This document shows positions 57,404-64,000 of a stretch of DNA of 64,000 nt, one piece after another. Location: the NCBI RefSeq assembly GCF_900101845.1, contig NZ_FNAM01000015.1:56790-120789 (forward strand), written 5' to 3'. The stretch's first letter is position 1; each line of letters opens with the position of its first letter. The notes under the pieces were generated by a model, which saw only the letters and a list, made by a program, of their open reading frames with translations, did no database searches and was not told where the DNA came from. A program made the translations under genes and the position numbers. This DNA is from Sporomusa acidovorans (GTDB lineage: Bacteria; Bacillota; Negativicutes; Sporomusales; Sporomusaceae).

Positions 57404-58375
57404 TCAGCAATTATCATAGAATAAAAAGTCAATATATTTTACTAAAACATAAACCACAAAAAATAACGCTAAGAATTCTTCGAAATAAGCTAAATATTTC
57501 AGTATTATACTTTCCATTCCAGTCGTAGTTAAGAATGTATTCAATGTCTTGATTGATATAGCACTAATAACAAGAGGAAAAGTAAATGCGGAATAGCTTG
57601 GGAAAAACTTATTTTTTATCATTTTAGGCATATGCCAAAGAACGACAAAAAGCATGGTTAAAGATAACAAAGCCAATAGCCAGACGACTATCATATTTTT
57701 TTCTTGAAATGAATTTAAATACCCAGTTAAACACAAACTGGCAGGTGCAGCAAAAATTGCGATGGTAGGTTGTATTGGATCGGGGATAGAATTTATTACA
57801 AATACTCTATAACTGATAACAGGTAATAAAAATAAATAGGTAATAAATCCGAACCAGAAAAATATTTGACCAATCCACATGGCATTAAATACGGGCGATA
57901 CTACGCTAAAAATTGCAATGCCAACGTAAACTACAAAATAGCTAGGAAGTGCTTGTTGTATATTAAAGTTAAACAGATATTTGATAGTGTAATATATTAT
58001 TAAAATGAAATGAATTAAAATGCCTAATCCGCAAACAACACAGGCAGCTAATGACCAAAATGGGTAAATATAGGTGGATAATACGACAACCGCCATAGGA
58101 AAAGTGGATGAAATGCCTGTAATGACAGGGCTTTTAAGGTCTTTTATAATTGCATCCGCATAGATAAATGTTTTGGATATCAGCATTAAAGCTAAAAATA
58201 AGAAAATAAGCCCTGATAAAATCCTAAATATATTTCCGTATGTAGATAACATATTACCTGTCGATATGATTCCTAAAAGCAGTCCTGATATAGGAATCGG
58301 TGTAGCTCGTATTGATTTTTTAAATAGTTGTACTATTCCTTGTTTAGGGCTGACTTCTGGTAATAACTGTTGCAA
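57404..58375 (-). CDS. TDT-family membrane transporter (TehA/SLAC1-like)
   Basis: The 323-residue protein has about ten hydrophobic segments and the TDT-family opening PIPISGLLLGIISTGNMLS. SYFVVYVGIAIFSVVSP occurs mid-protein, with a FFWFGFITYLFLLPVISY helix after it. The family includes tellurite-resistance and dicarboxylate or anion channels. The start codon is TTG, with AAGGGGGG upstream. It is AT-rich compared with neighbours, but has no sign of damage. Substrate unknown. Confidence 0.85.
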   Translation of the reverse strand: MQQLLPEVSPKQGIVQLFKKSIRATPIPISGLLLGIISTGNMLSTYGNIFRILSGLIFLFLALMLISKTFIYADAIIKDLKSPVITGISSTFPMAVVVLSTYIYPFWSLAACVVCGLGILIHFILIIYYTIKYLFNFNIQQALPSYFVVYVGIAIFSVVSPVFNAMWIGQIFFWFGFITYLFLLPVISYRVFVINSIPDPIQPTIAIFAAPASLCLTGYLNSFQEKNMIVVWLLALLSLTMLFVVLWHMPKMIKNKFFPSYSAFTFPLVISAISIKTLNTFLTTTGMESIILKYLAYFEEFLALFFVVYVLVKYIDFLFYDNC

Positions 58376-58844
58376 TTTTAACCCCCCTTGTAAATGATAA
58401 TATTTCCATATAAGGACTAATATCCCTTTTTGCTAGATAGGTATTTGATTTTTAGCAGGCCAAGAGCATCAATTAAGCTGTGTTTTTTTGTTTAGGAGAA
58501 TAATAAATATTGCCAATGCAAGTAGTAAGAAGTCATGGCAATGAGTAACTAAGGGAGAGTGTGCTTCCACGGTTGGGCACAATAAAAGGTCATATTGCGG
58601 ATATTAAAAATATGGTGAGGACAAGAGAGATGAAGATGTTCATTCCAGTTGAGGTTGTAATGGGCGCAATGAATAAACGAGGGTACATATTTTTGAGGTC
58701 TATGCGGAATCATGTTTAAATGAGGCGAACATCAATGAGTGCTACAGTACGCCGGCAAGTTGAAGACTAGCAAGAACAATGATTACCATGTTGCAAAAAT
58801 AAGATTGGTAATTAATTTATTGAATTTTAGAAAGGACAATAGGC
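58376..58844. other. Intergenic stretch with a weak 52-codon frame
   Basis: A GTG-started frame (58561-58719) reads LGTIKGHIADIKNMVRTREM in its middle and could be a fragment of a lost gene. It has no acceptable ribosome site, and I do not recognise it. AAAGGAC at the right end serves the ferredoxin gene at 58845. Confidence 0.35.
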
Positions 58845-59477
58845 ATGAAAAATAACATTCAACAATATCTATTCTGGATTTTATTAATTTTTTTAGCAAT
58901 AGGTATCATTTACCCGGCGATTGGATTATTAGCAATCATATGTATGCTTGCACCAGTCATAATAGCTCCCTATAAAGGACGATATTGGTGTGGTAATCTT
59001 TGTCCGCGTGGCAGTTTCTATGATAATGTAATTGCCCCAATATCGCCCAAGAAACAAGTACCAGCGATTTTGCGGAGTAAGGGTTTTTGCGCATTTATGG
59101 TTGTGTTTATTATGGGCGTTTTTGGTATTCAGACGTATTATGCATGGGGTGATTTATCCGCTATGGGTGCGGTATTTGTGCGGATTATCCTTATTACAAC
59201 AATTGTTGGTATTGTGCTTGGGATAATTTATCATCAACGTACATGGTGTTCTTTTTGCCCCATGGGTACTCTAGCAAGCTGGTTTAGTGCCAAACCCAAA
59301 ACTATGCCGTTAAAGATTGAAAATTCCTGTGTAAATTGTAAACTTTGTTCAAAAGTATGTCCGCTACAGTTATCTCCCTATACTGCCAAGGGAAATTTAA
59401 ATGGTTTTACGCACGCTGATTGTTTAAAATGTAGTCGGTGCGTAGAAAAATGCCCCAAAAAGGCATTGAGGTTCTAA
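58845..59477 (+). CDS. NapH-like membrane-bound ferredoxin
   Basis: The 210-residue protein has about four membrane helices and cysteine motifs of the NapH/CcoG type, CGNLCPRG (about residue 49) and CSFCPMG (about 137). The C-terminus carries two 4Fe-4S motifs, CVNCKLCSKVCP and CLKCSRCVEKCP. It probably passes electrons between the membrane quinone pool and a soluble or exported enzyme. AGAAAGGAC precedes the ATG. No partner oxidoreductase is next to it. Confidence 0.9.
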   Translation: MKNNIQQYLFWILLIFLAIGIIYPAIGLLAIICMLAPVIIAPYKGRYWCGNLCPRGSFYDNVIAPISPKKQVPAILRSKGFCAFMVVFIMGVFGIQTYYAWGDLSAMGAVFVRIILITTIVGIVLGIIYHQRTWCSFCPMGTLASWFSAKPKTMPLKIENSCVNCKLCSKVCPLQLSPYTAKGNLNGFTHADCLKCSRCVEKCPKKALRF

Positions 59478-59638
59478 ATGGTTTAAGAGGTTGGTGTATC
59501 AATAAATTATTGAGTTAATTAAACCTGAAAAAGAGTAAAAAGGTCATTCCTTATACTTTTCCAATTGGCAAATTTGTTAACATGACTAAAATTCTCCTTT
59601 TTCGCAATGGTAAATGAATTATTATTTATTCAGTACTA

Positions 59639-60835
59639 TTATAGTGATGGTAATACTCTATTTTGCTCTACAAGTAATAACAAAAGACGGCATAATATCA
59701 TATCATCTATCGAACGACATGGAGCAAGTCCCGTTTCAGTTTCAAGTCGGTTTAGTCGGTAAAGTAGGGTATTACGATGGATGTGAAGAATTTGGGCGGA
59801 AGCATTTATATTTAAGTTACATTGTAGAAGTATTGTTAATGTATCGTAAATATCCTTGTTAGTAGTAACCAGCTGATTAAAGACTTCTTTCAGTTTGCTT
59901 AATGCCAGCAGCGTGGAGCCATTGAGTGCTTCGCAAAGAACATGCTGCATAAGTATATCGCGATCAGCTATTTGTAACATTGCGTGGTTTGTGTTGCAAT
60001 GGCGTAGGCAAAACTGAGCTTGCTTGTAAGATATATGATATTGGGAGACAGAGTTAGCAATAGCACCTACTCCGCAAGACAGCGGACCTCCAATCGTCTT
60101 TTCTAGAGAGTGTACAATTTGTTCAACAGAGAAATCATTTTGATGTAATAAATCGTTATTTTTATAAGCCTTGAGGAGGATGAGTTGATCCCCTATTAAA
60201 CAGGCTATGTCTTGTTCGGTTAGCAGATTATTCGCTTCAATACTAGAAAAAAGAAAATCTTCCACACGATCTATTACCAATTCGGATGATCCATATTCCA
60301 ACGTCAATTTTTGTATTGCAGTGGATACGTCAATTAGTACAGCTGCACGGGGGTGTGCAAGATCTATTGCCAATGAATTGGCAATTCTTTTAAGTTTGGT
60401 TGATGGTCCAATAATGGGGGTGAGAACTGAAATCTCAATAAACTGTTCACGCAATCGGGTTTTGGTATGTATTTCTCTTTGTACGAGGTCTCGTTCCAAA
60501 ATCAATTCCGTAATCATTTTAACAAGGAAGGCTATGTTTCGGACCTCATCAGGATGGCCGAACACGCCGACAACACCTACCGTTTGATTATCAAAAACAA
60601 TTGGAAGGTTAACCCCTTGTAAGGCACCCGGATAAAGAAATAATTCGTTTGGGTATATTTCAATAGTTTTACCAGTTTCTATGACATCTTTGGCGCCTTT
60701 ATGCAGTGTTTTATAACGGTGTGGATGGCCGGTAGCAATGATAATGCCGTCCCTATCCATAATATTTACATTCCGATGAACTAACTGCATAGTTGTGTCG
60801 ACAATTTTTTGTGCTAATTTTTCAGGTATAATCAT
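59639..60835 (-). CDS. cdaR: CdaR-family transcriptional regulator
   Basis: The 398-residue protein has the N-terminal sugar-diacid recognition domain (about 1-135: MDRDGIIIATGHPHRYKTLH, GVNLPIVFDNQTVGVVGVFG). A GGDEF-like middle region follows, then a PucR-type helix-turn-helix at the C-terminus (NASAQILHIHRNTLLYRLNR). Relatives control glycerate, galactarate or glucarate use. GAGGTGAT precedes the ATG. It is divergent from the GntP permease gene, its probable target, across a 210-base control region. Confidence 0.93.
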   Translation of the reverse strand: MIIPEKLAQKIVDTTMQLVHRNVNIMDRDGIIIATGHPHRYKTLHKGAKDVIETGKTIEIYPNELFLYPGALQGVNLPIVFDNQTVGVVGVFGHPDEVRNIAFLVKMITELILERDLVQREIHTKTRLREQFIEISVLTPIIGPSTKLKRIANSLAIDLAHPRAAVLIDVSTAIQKLTLEYGSSELVIDRVEDFLFSSIEANNLLTEQDIACLIGDQLILLKAYKNNDLLHQNDFSVEQIVHSLEKTIGGPLSCGVGAIANSVSQYHISYKQAQFCLRHCNTNHAMLQIADRDILMQHVLCEALNGSTLLALSKLKEVFNQLVTTNKDIYDTLTILLQCNLNINASAQILHIHRNTLLYRLNRLETETGLAPCRSIDDMILCRLLLLLVEQNRVLPSL

Positions 60836-61045
60836 AGAATCACCTCAATTTGTATGTTTGCACAAAAAAGCCATGGTTTTTACATGATATTTCTCTTTTT
60901 CAGATAATTGAAACAGATACCTTAAAAGCCTATCATTATTATATAGGATAAGGTTTGGTTGGGAAAGAACTTTATTGAAAATAAAAAATGGGTTTGTATT
61001 CTTTTACAATCATACCGCAAAATTATAATAATGAGGAGGAATACT
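60836..61045. promoter_or_regulatory. Divergent control region between cdaR and the GntP permease gene
   Basis: These 210 bases hold the promoters of two divergently read genes. TTATATAGGATAAGG near 60935 is AT-rich and could carry the permease -10 box. CdaR sites are expected here, but I could not define one. Confidence 0.5.
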
Positions 61046-62386
61046 ATGGGAACAACGGGTATGTTGATGCTTGTCTTAATTTTAGCTATTTCGTTAATAA
61101 TTTTTCTTACGATTCGACTCAAGATTCATGCTTTTGTTGCACTGCTTACGGCTTGTTTGTTTATTGGATTTACAACAGGGATGCCCCTGGATAAGATGTT
61201 GAAATCTATTGAACTGGGCATGGGTGGCTTTTTGGGAATGCTGGCACCTATCCTGGCGCTTGGGGCTATTGTGGGTAAAATGATGGAAGTATCAGGCGGG
61301 GCAGAAAGATTGTCGCGCACGATGATCAAAGCCCTCGGCAAAAGAAATTCTCACTGGGCAATGATGATTGTCGGCTATATCTGTGGAATTCCAGTTTTCT
61401 TTCAGGTAGGAATTGTGTTGTTGATGCCATTATTGTTTTGTGTAGCTATTGAGGCGGGAATGTCGCTGGTAACAGTAGGAATTCCGATGATCATTGGCCT
61501 GCTGACTGTTCATTGTATTGTACCACCACATCCGGCTGCTATGGCAGTGGCTGTCGGGCTAAAAGCAGATGTTGGCAAAGTGATCCTCTATGGTTTGATT
61601 GTTGGCTTGCCGGCAGCAGCTTTGGCCGGTCCTATTTTCGGAAAACTGGTAGGCAATAAATTTAAGTTAAATCCACCGGAACATCTGTGTAAGGCGGAAC
61701 CTACTCCTGAGGAAAACCTGCCGCCATTTGGCATTACCTTATTTACCATCTTATTTCCGCTATTGCTCATGATTTCAAAGACCATTTTGGAATTTGCTTT
61801 AGGGAAAGCGCATCCTTGTATGGCGTATGTAAATTTTATTGGAGATCCTGTAACCGCACTATTCCTGGCTGTGATTTTATCCTATTGGACCCTTGGCCTT
61901 AATCGGGGCATGGACATGGAAAGAATCCGGAAGTTCAGTGAAATCGCTATTGGTCCGATGGCAGCTATCTTGTTAATTATCGGAGCCAGCGGCGCGTTTA
62001 ATAAAATTCTTATGGACAGTGGTATTGGCGCTGCCATCAAGTCACTTCTTATGGAATGGCATATTAATCCGCTTGTGCTTGCATGGTGTGTTGCAGCTAT
62101 CATGCGTTTTGCCGTAGGTGGCGCGACTATCGCAATGATAACCGCAGTTGGGCTGGTTGTACCCTTATTGCCTCTATATCCGGGACTTGATCCGGCACTT
62201 GTTGCTGTTGCGATTGGTACAGGCTCTATTGGTTTTTCTCATGTGAATGATCCGGGCTTTTGGTTTGTTAAAGAGTATTTCGGCATGCCGATGGGCGATT
62301 TGTTTAAAACGTATACACTGTCATCAACCATCGCTTCTGTTGCTGGGCTTATCACTCTTTTAATTTTCAGTCAGTTTATTAGCTAA
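61046..62386 (+). CDS. GntP-family gluconate/glycerate permease
   Basis: The 446-residue membrane protein has about twelve to fourteen helices and GntP hallmarks: GMGGFLGMLAPILALGAIVG, GIPVFFQVGIVLLMPL, VPPHPAAMAVAVGL and SIGFSHVNDPGFWFVKEYFG. GAGGAGGAA precedes the ATG at 61046; the frame is open from 60959. Substrates of the family include gluconate, glycerate and related hydroxy acids, and the divergent CdaR regulator suggests a sugar acid. The metallo-hydrolase gene follows 26 bases later. Confidence 0.92.
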   Translation: MGTTGMLMLVLILAISLIIFLTIRLKIHAFVALLTACLFIGFTTGMPLDKMLKSIELGMGGFLGMLAPILALGAIVGKMMEVSGGAERLSRTMIKALGKRNSHWAMMIVGYICGIPVFFQVGIVLLMPLLFCVAIEAGMSLVTVGIPMIIGLLTVHCIVPPHPAAMAVAVGLKADVGKVILYGLIVGLPAAALAGPIFGKLVGNKFKLNPPEHLCKAEPTPEENLPPFGITLFTILFPLLLMISKTILEFALGKAHPCMAYVNFIGDPVTALFLAVILSYWTLGLNRGMDMERIRKFSEIAIGPMAAILLIIGASGAFNKILMDSGIGAAIKSLLMEWHINPLVLAWCVAAIMRFAVGGATIAMITAVGLVVPLLPLYPGLDPALVAVAIGTGSIGFSHVNDPGFWFVKEYFGMPMGDLFKTYTLSSTIASVAGLITLLIFSQFIS

Positions 62387-62412
62387 ATTCATTTGTGCAG
62401 GAGGCGATTTTT

Positions 62413-63249
62413 ATGAAAGTAACGGTAGTTGTCGATAATTCAATCCCAATTAGTGCAAAAAAGCCATTTCTGGGCGAACACGGTTTGTCACTTTTATTGG
62501 AAACAGATTCATATAAACTTCTGCTTGATGCCGGACAGTCAGACGCTGTTGTCCATAACTTAAGTCTGCTCGGTGTTCATCCGCTACAATTGGATGCTAT
62601 GGCGATTAGTCACGGTCATTACGATCATACCGGAGGTATACCTTATATTCTCAGGCATCGCCGTAAGGCTATACCCATCTATGCACACAGCTTGATTTTT
62701 AGCAGACGTTTTTCGGTTTTAGGTGGGGGACGGGAATATATTGGTATTCCATTCGATAAAGAGGAAAGTATCTGTCTGGGGGCTAACTGGAATTTAACGA
62801 ATGATCCGCTGGAAATAGCACCAAACCTTTGGTTTAGTGGTGGCATGCCCCGAAAAACTAGCTTTGAGACAGGTGACACCAATCTGGTTGTTTGTGCTGA
62901 AGATGGCTGTGACTGCCAGGATAATATGCTTGATGACACATCTCTTTATTACGTTAGCGACAAAGGATTAGTGGTTATCGGCGGATGCAGTCATTCAGGA
63001 TTAGTCAATACTGTGCGGAGAGGTTTTGAAATAACCGGACAAACCCGGCTGGCGGGCTGGATAGGTGGAACTCATTTGGGCCCTGTCACAGATGCTCAAC
63101 AACAGCTTACGCTCGCTACTTTAGAACAATACTCGCCAGATTTTATTGCAGCAAACCATTGTACTGGTTTTGCTATGATGGCTGAATTGAGGCAACTTTT
63201 TGGTAAGAAATTCATACCTGCTTTTGTTGGTACTATGATTGAGTTTTAA
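62413..63249 (+). CDS. Metallo-beta-lactamase-fold hydrolase
   Basis: The 278-residue protein has the metal site SHGHYDHTGG (about residues 68-77), GGCSHSGL (about 193-200) and a later FIAANHCTG. The DTNLVVCAEDGCDCQDNMLD insert and the overall order fit the branch annotated as dihydropteridine ribofuranosyl aminobenzene phosphate synthase-like. The ATG at 62413 follows GGAGGCG; the GTG at 62395 lies within that ribosome site. It sits in an operon with the permease, so it may act on the imported acid or on a derivative. Function is not established. Confidence 0.88.
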   Translation: MKVTVVVDNSIPISAKKPFLGEHGLSLLLETDSYKLLLDAGQSDAVVHNLSLLGVHPLQLDAMAISHGHYDHTGGIPYILRHRRKAIPIYAHSLIFSRRFSVLGGGREYIGIPFDKEESICLGANWNLTNDPLEIAPNLWFSGGMPRKTSFETGDTNLVVCAEDGCDCQDNMLDDTSLYYVSDKGLVVIGGCSHSGLVNTVRRGFEITGQTRLAGWIGGTHLGPVTDAQQQLTLATLEQYSPDFIAANHCTGFAMMAELRQLFGKKFIPAFVGTMIEF

Positions 63250-63264
63250 GGTGAAATAACAAAT

Positions 63265-63310
63265 ATTCAAAAAGACAATGCTAAATAGAACATGCATTGT
63301 CTTTTTGAAT
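63265..63310 (+). terminator. Terminator after the metallo-hydrolase gene
   Basis: ATTCAAAAAGACAATGC pairs perfectly with GCATTGTCTTTTTGAAT around a 12-base loop. The T-run lies within the right arm. Confidence 0.8.
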
Positions 63311-63357
63311 ATAAAGTAGGCATTATATTCTGCTAAGTTAATTTTAGGAGGTTCAGA

Positions 63358-64000
63358 ATGAATTTGAATTGGCCGCATCAGGTACCAAAAGAACTGGCTG
63401 AGCGTGTTGTTCAATTAATTTTTGATGTAACCGGTAATAATGTTAACTTTATGGGGGAAAACGGAGAAATAATCGCGACAAAACAACCGGAGAGATTAGG
63501 AACGATTCATGCCGGTGCCCAAAAGATAATGGCTGGTGAAGTGGATGAAATTGCTATTACTGTTGATGAAGCGAAGAACATGCAGGGAGTAAAAGCGGGT
63601 TATAATGGCGTAATCCAATATCATAAGAAACGTATCGGCTGTATTGGAATATCTGGAGATCCGGAACAGGTTCGACCTTTACAAAAAATGGCAGCTATCA
63701 TAGTGACAGAAGAAATAAAGAAAATACAGGCCTACCGGGAAAGGGAAGCCCTTATAAAAAGTGCGGCTTTGGATATAGAGGGTATCCTCGTTGCTATTCA
63801 GGATATGGCTACTGCTTCGGGGAGCATTGCTGTCAGATATCAGCAAATGGAGGAACAACTGAGCAAAACTAAGGAAAAACTAAAGGAATTAAATAATATT
63901 CTTGATTTCATTCAGACTATTTCGGGAGAAACCAATTTGCTAGGTTTAAATGCAGCTATTGAAGCAGCCAGAGTTGGCGATAATGGACGAGGGTTTGCCG
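63358..64000 (+). CDS. Soluble chemoreceptor with sugar-diacid recognition-like domain, partial
   Basis: The frame is open to the window edge (214 residues seen). The N-terminal 130 residues ([54 protein letters not shown]) mirror the recognition domain of the CdaR protein at 59639. A coiled coil follows, then the start of the chemoreceptor signalling hairpin, [20 protein letters not shown]. No membrane segment appears, so it is cytoplasmic. AGGAGG lies upstream of the ATG. It likely reports the same acid that induces the permease. Confidence 0.9.
   Translation, partial: MNLNWPHQVPKELAERVVQLIFDVTGNNVNFMGENGEIIATKQPERLGTIHAGAQKIMAGEVDEIAITVDEAKNMQGVKAGYNGVIQYHKKRIGCIGISGDPEQVRPLQKMAAIIVTEEIKKIQAYREREALIKSAALDIEGILVAIQDMATASGSIAVRYQQMEEQLSKTKEKLKELNNILDFIQTISGETNLLGLNAAIEAARVGDNGRGFA

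Noticed and set aside
57250..57528. 92-codon plus-strand frame
   Set aside because: It spans an inverted repeat and overlaps the 3' end of the TDT transporter gene; no coding resemblance.
59614..59862. 82-codon plus-strand frame with a hydrophobic start
   Set aside because: It lies almost wholly on the opposite strand of the cdaR 3' end and has no ribosome-binding site.

Overview
The window reads as chromosome from an anaerobic, spore-forming bacterium with an outer membrane, most plausibly a member of the Negativicutes (Sporomusaceae: Sporomusa/Pelosinus-like). Supporting signs are a small acid-soluble spore protein gene (sspP), a heptosyltransferase of the lipopolysaccharide type, an AcrAB-type RND pump, pyruvate:ferredoxin oxidoreductase, a two-subunit class I fumarase, citrate lyase/oxaloacetate decarboxylase genes, and Firmicute-like Shine-Dalgarno sequences. 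The taxonomic call is an inference from gene content.

Layout. 1-1.1 kb: end of the fumarase genes and a Pro-Gly-Arg tRNA cluster behind a consensus promoter. 1.1-2.5 kb: an AT-rich two-gene cassette (75-aa protein plus nucleotidyltransferase) bracketed by a duplication of the tRNA-Arg 3' end, its terminator and a repeat element (R1). 2.5-4.2 kb: a broken methylthioribose salvage locus (mtnK remnant, intact mtnA, truncated solute-binding protein). 4.3-16.9 kb: sspP, a sensor kinase, a membrane protein, a trigger factor, an HD-GYP protein, an orphan EutN-type microcompartment vertex protein with a CorA-like protein, a YigZ protein, glycerol dehydrogenase, an RluA-type synthase, mutY and a 29-aa basic peptide. 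17.2-20.8 kb: the large pyruvate:ferredoxin oxidoreductase gene.

20.8-28 kb is an amino-acid block: hutD, a sensor kinase with a periplasmic binding domain, an NtrC-type regulator, a sigma-54 promoter, gltS and ftcD, then a multiply damaged tyrosine phenol-lyase pseudogene. 28-33 kb: rarD, a 2Fe-2S ferredoxin, topB and a heptosyltransferase. 33.4-38.4 kb: a TetR-RND operon. 38.5-42.2 kb: small unknown proteins, an AbrB-family transporter and a CitMHS citrate carrier. 42.4-46.9 kb: a citrate fermentation remnant (5'-truncated citF, fused citXG, and a carboxyltransferase subunit), with citC/D/E absent and a perfect palindrome at the break.

47-55.4 kb: an ABC-F protein, a double-GNAT protein, a flavin split-barrel protein, a class II aldolase, a DUF815 ATPase and hrpB. 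55.5-56.2 kb: four tRNAs (His, Gln, Lys, Lys). 56.3-64 kb: an Mrp-type ATPase, a TDT transporter, a NapH-like ferredoxin, and a locus in which a CdaR regulator, a GntP permease, a metallo-hydrolase and a soluble chemoreceptor occur together. The regulator and the receptor carry look-alike N-terminal ligand domains.

Two families of short interspersed repeats are visible (R1 at 1.1, 2.4 and 50.1 kb; R2 at 42.3, 48.8 and 55.4 kb). No CRISPR array, rRNA gene, integrase or intact transposase was seen.
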